Assembly (NCBI GenBank): GCA_963681975.1
Contig: OY820613.1
Coordinates: forward strand, 868,001-932,000
Length of the DNA stretch: 64,000 bases
Source: JANELJ01 sp024511395
Lineage (GTDB): Bacteria; Pseudomonadota; Gammaproteobacteria; GRL18
Reading direction: 5' to 3'
Shown: positions 18,869-26,592 of the stretch, one piece after another
How the letters are laid out: the number at the start of each line of letters is the position of its first letter
Numbering within the stretch: position 1 is the first letter of the stretch
Notes under the pieces: generated by a model
What the model was told of the DNA's origin: nothing
The model's database searches: none
What the model saw: the letters and a program-made list of their open reading frames with translations, nothing else
Made by a program: the position numbers and the translations under genes

Positions 18869-19717
18869 ATGATGTCTGAGACTGATGCAAACGATGTTAT
18901 TTTAAGTAAAGGACAGATAATACTCAGGATCATAATGATTCTGCTGATGGTTGGACTGATAGCGGGCGCAGGGGTTTTTATAAACTGGTTATACAGTCCG
19001 GGTAATTTTCCCATCAGGAAAATTGAACTGGTTAATAAATTGGAGAATCAGGGCAGTAGAGAATTACAGGAAGTATCTGCCGAGGCGATAAACGGTGGTT
19101 TTTTTAGTTTAAACGTTGAGCAGTTTCGCACTCAGTTGATGCAGAAACTGCCTTGGGTTAAATCGGTTTCGGTCAGAAAGGTCTGGCCGGATAAATTGTT
19201 AATATCAATTAAGGAACATAAGCCTGTGGTGCGCTGGCAGTCTGTAAACAGGGATATAAATAAAGGTAAAAAAGGTGAAGATGAACCTTATGCCTTGCTG
19301 AGCAGTGAAGGACTGGTATTTAAGCCGAAAATAACCGCCAGCCAGCAGGCAGAATTTAACAAAATGGCTTTGCTAAAGGGTACCAGTGAAAATGCAAAAC
19401 AGATTATGCAGCATTGTTATGTTATGAATGAATATTTGCAGAAAATTAATTTAAGCATCAGCCAGTGCGGTATGAACGCCCGTCGTACCTGGCAGCTGCG
19501 TTTAAGTAACGGTATCCGGGTGAAGCTGGGTAAAGAACAGATGCTGCCCAGACTGCAGCGTTTTATAAGCAGTTTAGACGGGGCGTTAAAAAATTATATC
19601 GATAGAATAGCTTATGCAGATTTACGCTATTCCAATGGTTTTAGCATTAAGTGGAAGCCTCAGCCAGAAGCCGATATGGATTCAGCTTCCGGTCTATCTA
19701 AAACAAAACAGGAATAA
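18869..19717 (+). CDS. ftsQ: Cell division protein FtsQ
   Basis: Bitopic division protein that scaffolds FtsL and FtsB. It has one membrane helix at about residues 17-40, a POTRA domain starting near FPIRKIELVNKL, and the beta domain with LPWVKSVSVRKVWPDKLLISIKEHKP-type features shown here in shorter form as WPDKLLISIKEH. Two adjacent ATG codons open the frame and either may be used. 282 residues, typical size. The last gene before ftsA, ten bases apart. Confidence 0.95.
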   Translation: MMSETDANDVILSKGQIILRIIMILLMVGLIAGAGVFINWLYSPGNFPIRKIELVNKLENQGSRELQEVSAEAINGGFFSLNVEQFRTQLMQKLPWVKSVSVRKVWPDKLLISIKEHKPVVRWQSVNRDINKGKKGEDEPYALLSSEGLVFKPKITASQQAEFNKMALLKGTSENAKQIMQHCYVMNEYLQKINLSISQCGMNARRTWQLRLSNGIRVKLGKEQMLPRLQRFISSLDGALKNYIDRIAYADLRYSNGFSIKWKPQPEADMDSASGLSKTKQE

Positions 19718-19726
19718 CAGAGCATT

Positions 19727-20962
19727 ATGACTAAACGAAATGATAAACGTTTAATTGTCGGGCTGGATATTGGTACATCCAAGATATCAGCGATTGTGGC
19801 TGAAGTCGGCAGTGATGGTGATATTGAAATTATCGGTATGGGTAAACATGCCGCCCGAGGTATGAAAAAAGGGGTAGTGGTTAATATTGAATCCACCATG
19901 CAGTCGATTAAACGGGCTATTGAAGAAGCTGAACTCATGGCCGGTTGTGAAATACATTCGGTGTTTGTAGGGGTTGCCGGCAGTCATATTAACAGCCTTA
20001 ATTCCCACGGGATGGTCGCCATTCGTGATAAGGAAGTGACCACTGATGATCTGGAGCGGGTAATGGATGCGGCTCGTGCAGTGGCTATTCCAACGGATCA
20101 GAAAATTCTGCACGTCCTGCCCCAGCAGTTTTTAATTGATGATCAGGAAGGTATTCGTGAACCGGTGGGTATGTCCGGAGTACGTCTGGAAGTGGATGTG
20201 CATATGGTTACCGGAGCTGAAAGTGCGGTGCAGAATATTGTTAAATGCATTCACCGCTGTGATCTGGAAGTGGACGATATTATTCTGGAACAACTGGCTT
20301 CCAGCTATTCGGTATTAACAGAAGATGAAAAAGAACTGGGTGTCTGCATGGTGGACATTGGCGGCGGCACAACAGATGTGGCCATTTATCAGAACGGTGC
20401 CATTAAACATACCCGGGTTTTTCCAGTTGCCGGGGATCAGGTAACTAATGATATTGCTGTGGCCCTGAGAACGCCGACCAAATACGCTGAAGAAATCAAG
20501 ATTAAACATGCCTGTGCACTGCGCCAGCTGACGAATCCGGAAGAAACTATTGAAGTGCCCAGTGTGGGTGATCGTCCGCCGCGCAGGCTGGTCCGGCAGG
20601 TACTGGCAGAAGTGGTTGAACCGCGTTATGAAGAACTGTTCACGCTGATTAAAAATGAATTACAGCGCAGCGGTCTGGAAGAATTTTGTGCCTCCGGTGT
20701 GGTACTGACCGGAGGAAGTTCAAAAATGGAAGGGGCTGTGGAACTGGCAGAAGAAGTATTCCATATGCCGGTACGCATTGGTGTACCTATGGAAATAGAA
20801 GGTCTGACTGATATGGTCAAGGATCCACGTTATGCAACCGGCGTGGGCCTGATCTTGTTCGGTAAGCAGAATCAGGAGCATGAAAGCTTCGATTCCTCTG
20901 AAAGCAAAGGATTTTCGGCCATTCTGGCCAGAATGAAAAAATGGTTTCAGGGAAATTTTTAA
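19727..20962 (+). CDS. ftsA: Cell division protein FtsA
   Basis: Actin-like ATPase that tethers FtsZ to the membrane and recruits later division proteins. The first phosphate loop is GLDIGTSKISAI, the second MVDIGGGTTDVAIY, and the adenosine loop GVVLTGGSSKMEG. The C-terminus AILARMKKWFQGNF is the amphipathic membrane-targeting helix. 411 residues, close to E. coli (420). It is followed by 165 bases of AT-rich spacer before ftsZ. Confidence 0.97.
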   Translation: MTKRNDKRLIVGLDIGTSKISAIVAEVGSDGDIEIIGMGKHAARGMKKGVVVNIESTMQSIKRAIEEAELMAGCEIHSVFVGVAGSHINSLNSHGMVAIRDKEVTTDDLERVMDAARAVAIPTDQKILHVLPQQFLIDDQEGIREPVGMSGVRLEVDVHMVTGAESAVQNIVKCIHRCDLEVDDIILEQLASSYSVLTEDEKELGVCMVDIGGGTTDVAIYQNGAIKHTRVFPVAGDQVTNDIAVALRTPTKYAEEIKIKHACALRQLTNPEETIEVPSVGDRPPRRLVRQVLAEVVEPRYEELFTLIKNELQRSGLEEFCASGVVLTGGSSKMEGAVELAEEVFHMPVRIGVPMEIEGLTDMVKDPRYATGVGLILFGKQNQEHESFDSSESKGFSAILARMKKWFQGNF

Positions 20963-21127
20963 TCCAGGAAGTTTGGGTTTAACTCTTATGGGGAGTAAGG
21001 ATTAGGAATAGATGAGCTAGGGATGGCTGGGATGTCTAAAGTGTGTGTTTAGATAATTATTTTTTTAATTTTAAAAAGTTTTTACCTTTTTCATTGGCTG
21101 CAAAATGTAAAGAAGGAGTAAGTTGAA

Positions 21128-22300
21128 GTGTTTGAATTAATGGATACAGCAAGTGATCGCGCTGTGATTAAAGTGATGGGTGTTGGCGGCGGTGGTGGTA
21201 ATGCCGTTGAACATATGGCTAACAGCAGTTTGGATGGGGTGGATTTTATCTGTGCCAATACTGATGCTCAGGCGCTGGCTAATTCATCTGCCCGTACCGT
21301 TCTGCAGATTGGTAATGATATTACCAAAGGACTGGGTGCTGGTGCTAATCCAACGGTTGGCCGAGAAGCGGCAATTGAAGATCGTGACCGTATTATGGAA
21401 GCCGTCGAAGGTACAGATATGCTGTTTATTACGGCCGGTATGGGCGGTGGTACTGGAACAGGCGCCGCACCTATTGTGGCGGAAATTGCCAGGGATATGG
21501 GCATTCTGACAGTAGCGGTTGTAACCAAGCCATTCCCTTGGGAAGGTCCTCGTCGAATGGGACAGGCAGAAGACGGTATTAGTGAACTGCGTGAATACGT
21601 TGATTCTCTGATTACTATTCCAAATGAAAAACTGCAGTCGGTTCTGGGTAAAGGCACTACCTTGCTGGATGCCTTTAAGGAAGCAAATAATGTATTGCTT
21701 AATGCGGTTCAGGGGATTTCTGAACTGATCACCCGTCCCGGTCTGATCAATGTGGATTTTGCTGATGTGCGTACTGTAATGTCAGAAATGGGTATGGCCA
21801 TGATGGGCAGCGGCAGTGCAACCGGTGAAGCACGTGCTACTGATGCAGCTGAACGTGCAATTTCCAGTCCGTTGCTGGAAGGTGTGGATCTGTCCGGTGC
21901 CAAAGGTATTCTGGTTAATGTTACAGCCGGTATGGATATGTCTATTGGTGAATTTGAGGAAGTGGGTAATTCCATTAAATCCTTTGCCGCCGATAATGCC
22001 ACCGTTGTTGTAGGTACGGTAATTGATCCGGATATGAGCGGTGAAATGCGGGTAACCGTAGTCGCGACTGGAATTGGTTCTGCCCGTGCTGCAGAAGGCG
22101 ATAAGCCGGAAATTAAAATGGTTAGACCTGAACAGGAACGGGCAGAGTCCATTCCTACCATTGATAAAACCGCTATTGTGGATGAAGAGGTCGTGGTCGA
22201 GCAGCAAAAGGTAGCGGGTGGTGATTATCACTCAGGTGCTGAAAGTGAAGATCTGAAATACCTGGATATTCCGGCCTTTTTACGTCGCCAGAATGACTAG
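21128..22300 (+). CDS. ftsZ: Cell division protein FtsZ
   Basis: Tubulin-like GTPase forming the Z ring. The GTP-binding G-box GGGTGTG is at residues 106-112 and the T7 loop NVDFADVRTVM near 208. The C-terminal peptide LDIPAFLRRQND is the site recognised by FtsA and ZipA. It starts at GTG with a strong AAGGAG upstream; the N-terminus (FELMDTASDRAVIKVMGVGG) matches other FtsZ proteins. 390 residues. The 165-base spacer before it may hold an extra promoter, though no clear -35/-10 pair was seen. Confidence 0.98.
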   Translation: MFELMDTASDRAVIKVMGVGGGGGNAVEHMANSSLDGVDFICANTDAQALANSSARTVLQIGNDITKGLGAGANPTVGREAAIEDRDRIMEAVEGTDMLFITAGMGGGTGTGAAPIVAEIARDMGILTVAVVTKPFPWEGPRRMGQAEDGISELREYVDSLITIPNEKLQSVLGKGTTLLDAFKEANNVLLNAVQGISELITRPGLINVDFADVRTVMSEMGMAMMGSGSATGEARATDAAERAISSPLLEGVDLSGAKGILVNVTAGMDMSIGEFEEVGNSIKSFAADNATVVVGTVIDPDMSGEMRVTVVATGIGSARAAEGDKPEIKMVRPEQERAESIPTIDKTAIVDEEVVVEQQKVAGGDYHSGAESEDLKYLDIPAFLRRQND

Positions 22301-22387
22301 GGATTTAATTAATTTTCACCGGGAGTGAACGAATTGTTGTAAATTGTGCCTAACTTTCAGGAAAGATGGGGAAATTATTCCGTTTAT

Positions 22388-23580
22388 CAGGGCCGGATCA
22401 TACTTTGCTCAAAAAACAACCAGAAATTAAATTGAACTAATTTGAAAGATGAGGCTCAGAGCTTTAAAGTAAGCATTTGGAGACTCTGATGAACTTTGAC
22501 CCTCATTTTAAATCACTACAAGACGGCCGAACAGATATAAACATCCAGTACGAATTACTGGATATAGTATTTTTAACCCTGGTGGCTATTTTATGTGGAG
22601 CAGAAGGCTGGAAAGACATTCAACGCTTTGGTGAATCAAAGCTGGAGTGGTTAAGAAAATACCGTGCATTTGAACAAGGCATACCCCGGCGTCATACAAT
22701 AGCCCGAATTATAGGAAGTCTATCGCCGGATAACCGGTTGGATTGTTTTGTTAGCTGGCTAAATAGCGTAAGGGAAAAACAAGGTCATGAACATCTGGCT
22801 ATTGATGGTAAAACCTTAAGGAGAAGCCATCATAACGGGGATAAAATGACGGCTTTACACCTGCTTTCTGTAATGGCGGTTGACAGTGGTCCGGTGGTTT
22901 ATCAAAGCCGTTCTGCAGGTAAAAAGAATGAAATTAAAAGTGTACAGGAGAGCCTTGAACTGTTTGATGTTAAAGACAGTTGTGTCACCCTGGATGCGAT
23001 GCACTGCCAGAAAGAGACGGTGTCCACATTAAGAAAACACTTTATGAGGAAATTAAAGCCTGGTTTCATAAGATAAAACGGGATGAACCGGAAACCATTA
23101 GTAGTCAGTCTTATGAGGAAGTGGATAAAGGACATGGTCGTATTAAACGGCGTCGCTATATCCGGCTGGATGTCACCGACTGGATTGAATCAGCACAATC
23201 ATGGCAAGGCTTACACTGTGTTATTGAAGTCAAAAGGCAGGTACAGAACCAGGATAAAGAACGGACTGAATATTCCTGTTACATCAGTTCATTGAAGGAT
23301 GATGTAGAGAATATCGCCCGGAAGATAAGGCGTCACTGGCATATAGAAAATAGTCAGCACTGGGTGTTAGATGTTGTTTTTAAAGAAGATGATTCAAGAA
23401 TACGAACAGGAGACAGCCCTGAGGATATGGCATTGTTTCGACGTTTTGCGCTTAATATCGCTAAACTGTCTCCTGTTAAAGACAGTATGAAAGGTAAACT
23501 AAAATGGGCAGCATGGGATGATGATATGCGGGCCAAATTATTATTTGGTTAAATTTTGATCAAAGTATGCTCCCGCCCTG
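22388..23580 (+). mobile_element. ISAs1-family insertion sequence, degraded
   Basis: The 1,193-bp element is bounded by inverted repeats: CAGGGCCGGATCATACTTTG at 22388 and the complement of CAGGGCGGGAGCATACTTTG ending at 23580. It is flanked by a perfect 10-bp target duplication TTCCGTTTAT (22378-22387 and 23581-23590), which proves insertion as a unit. It sits between ftsZ and lpxC, genes normally adjacent. The transposase carries an internal deletion. Confidence 0.95.
22489..23552 (+). pseudogene. ISAs1-family transposase, internal deletion and frameshift
   Basis: The first part (MNFDPHFKSLQDGR to DAMHCQKETV) and the second part (KTLYEEIKAW to the end) are in different frames. Intact relatives carry about 15 further residues there, a stretch like GGDYVLAVKGNQ, so a deletion of some 50 bases near 23028 both removed it and shifted the frame. 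DDE-type residues are still visible in AIDGKTLRRSH, LDAMHCQKE and HWVLDVVFKEDDSRIR. The protein is very unlikely to be functional. Confidence 0.9.
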
Positions 23581-23630
23581 TTCCGTTTATGGGGTATTGT
23601 TTCTCTAATATAGTAAGTTTGTAGGATTTA

Positions 23631-23639
23631 TGTTACAAT
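23631..23639 (+). promoter_or_regulatory. Possible extended -10 promoter of lpxC
   Basis: TGTTACAAT is an extended -10 (TGN plus TACAAT) 40 bases before the lpxC ATG. No good -35 is seen at the proper distance. A promoter here would keep lpxC expressed despite the IS upstream. Confidence 0.3.
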
Positions 23640-23679
23640 CGGTCATTATATACCATAATAATTAATCAGGAATCTGTAG

Positions 23680-24591
23680 ATGATAAAACAACGTACGCTA
23701 AAGAATAGCATTAAAGCGACCGGTGTTGGTTTACATTCAGGGGAAAAAGTCTATCTGATACTCAGGCCTGCGCCTGTGAATACCGGGATTATCTTTCGGC
23801 GCGTGGATCTTGAAACGCCCATGGAAATACTGGCCCGTGCAGAATATGTGGGTGATACGACTTTATCCACAACCCTGGTTAAAGATGGTGTAAGAATTTC
23901 TACGGTGGAGCATTTATTGTCAGCTATGGCAGGTATGGGGATCGACAATGCCTATATCGATTTAAGCGCGTCTGAGCTACCCATTATGGATGGCAGTGCC
24001 GGCCCGTTTGTCTTTTTACTCCAGTCAGCGGGTATTGTAGAACAGTCAGCAGCCAAGCGCTTTATTCGTATTAAACGCAATGTCGTAATAGAAGAAGGTG
24101 ATAAATGGGTGCGCTTTGAGCCTTATGAAGGCTTTAAAGTCTCCTTTATTATCGACTTTGAACATCCTGCTATATCCGGACGTTCCCAGTGTGCGGAGAT
24201 GGACTTTTCATCCACCTCCTTTGTCCGGGAAGTCAGCCGTGCCAGAACCTTTGGCTTTATGAACCAGATTGAACAGCTCAGAGCCAATAACCTGGCTCTG
24301 GGCGGCAGTCTTAATAATGCCATTGTAATGGATGAATACCGAATTCTTAATGAAGACGGTCTGCGTTATGAAGACGAGTTCGTTAAACACAAAATCCTGG
24401 ATGCCATTGGCGATTTATACCTGCTGGGCAGCAGCCTGATTGGCGCCTTCAGCGGTCATAAAGCCGGTCATGCTCTAAACAACCGGATTTTACGCGAACT
24501 TCTGGCCGACGAATCAGCCTGGGAAGAAGTCATCTTTAAAGACGAATCTCAGGCTCCGATTTCTTATATGAAGTCGGTGGTAGCGGTTTAA
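23680..24591 (+). CDS. lpxC: UDP-3-O-acyl-GlcNAc deacetylase
   Basis: Zinc metalloamidase catalysing the committed step of lipid A synthesis, so the cell has lipopolysaccharide. The 303 residues match E. coli (305). Zinc ligands are His78 in STVEHLLSA, and the His and Asp of FVKHKILDAIGDLY; the catalytic GHKAGHALNN motif lies near the end. It normally follows ftsZ directly; here the ISAs1 element separates them. Confidence 0.98.
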   Translation: MIKQRTLKNSIKATGVGLHSGEKVYLILRPAPVNTGIIFRRVDLETPMEILARAEYVGDTTLSTTLVKDGVRISTVEHLLSAMAGMGIDNAYIDLSASELPIMDGSAGPFVFLLQSAGIVEQSAAKRFIRIKRNVVIEEGDKWVRFEPYEGFKVSFIIDFEHPAISGRSQCAEMDFSSTSFVREVSRARTFGFMNQIEQLRANNLALGGSLNNAIVMDEYRILNEDGLRYEDEFVKHKILDAIGDLYLLGSSLIGAFSGHKAGHALNNRILRELLADESAWEEVIFKDESQAPISYMKSVVAV

Positions 24592-24596
24592 GAGCC

Positions 24597-24626
24597 AGCG
24601 TTCAGAAAGAGCCAGAGCAAAAGAGT
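24597..24626. repeat. Interspersed repeat arm, inverted relative to the heptamer array
   Basis: CCAGCGTTCAGAAAGAGCCA followed by GAGCAAAAGAG repeats the words at 1724-1769. Its AGCGTTCAG is complementary to the CTGAACGCT units 75 bases downstream, so lpxC read-through RNA could fold into a stem. Confidence 0.55.
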
Positions 24627-24695
24627 TTGCCTTCAAGTTTATACAAAATATTTTAAAATTTTAGTTGACTGAAGAAAAAGTGATTTTACAATTTT

Positions 24696-24776
24696 CGCTG
24701 AACGCTGAACGCTGAACGCTGAACGCTGAACGCTGAACGCTGAACGCTGAACGCTGAACGCTGAACGCTGAACGCT
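24696..24776. repeat. Tandem heptamer CGCTGAA, about 11.6 copies
   Basis: 81 bases of perfect 7-bp repeats lie between the convergent lpxC and dciA genes. The array ends in CGCT immediately before the base-paired TAG stop of dciA (24775-24777), so it touches that gene's stop codon. Heptamers cannot be read as CRISPR. The same unit recurs at 36801-36837 and, degenerate, at 1724 and 2774. Confidence 0.97.
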
Positions 24777-25206
24777 AGCTCTTCTCCCCCACATGCCTCG
24801 ATAACCTCATCAAATTCTCCCTCAAACCCTCATCTTCAATATGTTCTGCCGAATCAGCTATCACATTTGCGGCACTTTGTGAATAAATAAGCGTGTTTTT
24901 TTTATTTTTTGTGTTAATATTAGAAAACACTACTTTAATGTTAATTTTTTGTAACTGATTGAATTGAGGATCGTTTTGTAAAGCATGCTTTAATTTGAGG
25001 GTGTAAAAGCGCAGTTTACTGGCCCAAGCGGGGCTGTTACAGGCCAGTTTTAGTTGTTGTTTGTTTTTAAAAGCAACCACGGAAACTTGTTCTGCAAATT
25101 CTTCGGGTAGATAGCTCAGTAAGCGACGGGTTAAGTAATCCAGGTAGCGGCTGTGTTGCAGCAGGCGATCAATGCTGGCATCAGGTTGTTGCAGAATTTT
25201 TTTCAT
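24775..25206 (-). CDS. dciA: DUF721 protein, DciA-type helicase loader
   Basis: DUF721 proteins of the DciA group load or operate the replicative helicase DnaB in bacteria lacking DnaC. The 143 residues start MKKILQQPDASIDRLLQHSRYL and contain the DUF721 core, with the family-like ending of the domain at LKLACNSPAWASKLRFYTLKLKH-type sequence (residues about 52-74). The lpxC-dciA-M23-secA order matches that of Pseudomonas. The C-terminal tail is short. The gene points against its neighbours and its stop touches the heptamer array. Confidence 0.85.
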   Translation of the reverse strand: MKKILQQPDASIDRLLQHSRYLDYLTRRLLSYLPEEFAEQVSVVAFKNKQQLKLACNSPAWASKLRFYTLKLKHALQNDPQFNQLQKINIKVVFSNINTKNKKNTLIYSQSAANVIADSAEHIEDEGLRENLMRLSRHVGEKS

Positions 25207-25341
25207 ATACCTGGAATTTTTACAAATAAGGAACCATTTAATCTAATACGGGATTGTAACATGGAAAGAATCCCCAAAATGCACTTTAATAATAGAATCA
25301 TTTAAAAATGTAAATAAATTAGGGTGTCGGTGTAAAACTAT

Positions 25342-26310
25342 ATGAATATTATACTAATAAGAAAAAAAAACGGGGCAACGCTGGATGTTAATATCTCGCG
25401 TTCGTTTGTTATTGTTGTTTCCCTTATTATGCTGGGTATTCCTGTACTGAGTTATTATCTTGGTGTTATGTCTAATGATAAAGCACCGACTCTGGCGGAT
25501 TTAAATAAGCCGGAATTTATTGATCCTGTGCGTAGCAAGCTGAATAACATTATCGGCAGTGTCTATAAAGAAGAACTGCAGAAGCAACAGGAAGAACTGG
25601 ATGCCCTGAAACAGCATAACCAGGAAAATATTAATGCTTTAACCAATACTCTGGCTAATTTACAGGCGCATATTATTCGCCTGGATACTCTGGGTACCCG
25701 TTTGACTGATGTAGCAAAACTGGATAAAAAAGACTTTAATTTTGAACCCGCCGTGGGCGGTCCGGTAGAACCGGGTGAAGTTATTCAGGATATCCGTTAC
25801 CGGGATTTTGTTAAAAGACTGGACAAGATATCAAAGGATATTGATAACCGCAGCAAGCAGCTGGATATTCTGGAAAAAATTCTAATATCAGAACATTTTC
25901 AGAGTGTTACTACACCAACCGGTAAACCGGTAACCGAGGGTCGTATATCCTCTTATTATGGTATCAGAAAAGACCCTTTTACAGGTAAAAAGAGAATGCA
26001 CAAGGGCATGGATGTAGCATCAAAATCCGGTGCACCGGTTATCGCAACAGCAGACGGTATTGTAACAAAAGTGGAAAAGAAACCCGGATATGGCAAAATG
26101 CTGGAAATCGATCACGGATACGGTATTTCTACCCGTTACGGGCATAATAAAAGCATGTCAGTTAAAGTGGGTGATATAGTCAAACAGGGACAGGTAATTG
26201 CCTCTATGGGTTCCACGGGCCGCTCTACGGGGCCTCATGTTCACTATGAGGTTTTGCGTAATGGTAAGCAGGTAAACCCCCGCAAATATATTGTAACCGC
26301 AAAACGTTAA
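25342..26310 (+). CDS. M23-family murein endopeptidase, membrane anchored
   Basis: Likely peptidoglycan endopeptidase or amidase activator in the periplasm. The 322 residues consist of a cytoplasmic start, one membrane helix at about 21-41, a coiled-coil stretch at 75-185, and a C-terminal LytM/M23 domain. The zinc ligands are intact: His220 and Asp224 in MHKGMD and His301 in GPHVHYEV, with His299 as the second catalytic histidine. Full metal-site conservation argues for an active enzyme, unlike the degenerate EnvC-type activators. Located between dciA and secA. Confidence 0.9.
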   Translation: MNIILIRKKNGATLDVNISRSFVIVVSLIMLGIPVLSYYLGVMSNDKAPTLADLNKPEFIDPVRSKLNNIIGSVYKEELQKQQEELDALKQHNQENINALTNTLANLQAHIIRLDTLGTRLTDVAKLDKKDFNFEPAVGGPVEPGEVIQDIRYRDFVKRLDKISKDIDNRSKQLDILEKILISEHFQSVTTPTGKPVTEGRISSYYGIRKDPFTGKKRMHKGMDVASKSGAPVIATADGIVTKVEKKPGYGKMLEIDHGYGISTRYGHNKSMSVKVGDIVKQGQVIASMGSTGRSTGPHVHYEVLRNGKQVNPRKYIVTAKR

Positions 26311-26592
26311 CACCTTTTACCCGAACCAAATTTTCAGTCTATTCATAAGAAATGAAAATATTGTTTGAGTAAGAACAAAATAGCCCTTCTATTTACAGAA
26401 TATTATCCCCATATGTAATTAATTGGTATCGGTTTGTGGTATGCTTGTCCGATCTAAAAAATTTATATTCAGGCTGTTTCAGTTTAGGACTGTTCATTCC
26501 GTTTTTTATTTCAGAGAATGGCACCAAACCATTTATTTGAGGTCAAAGATGAGGTTAAGGTCTGATACTACAACATTTAAATAAAAAGAATT

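Noticed and set aside
21268..22231. Two long minus-strand frames inside ftsZ
   Set aside because: They mirror the codon structure of ftsZ and show no family signal.
24696..24776. Repeat array as CRISPR
   Set aside because: The units are only seven bases and directly abut; there are no spacers and no cas genes.
26311..26592. secM-like arrest peptide upstream of secA
   Set aside because: No frame with a signal peptide and arrest motif was found; the spacer is AT-rich and followed directly by secA.
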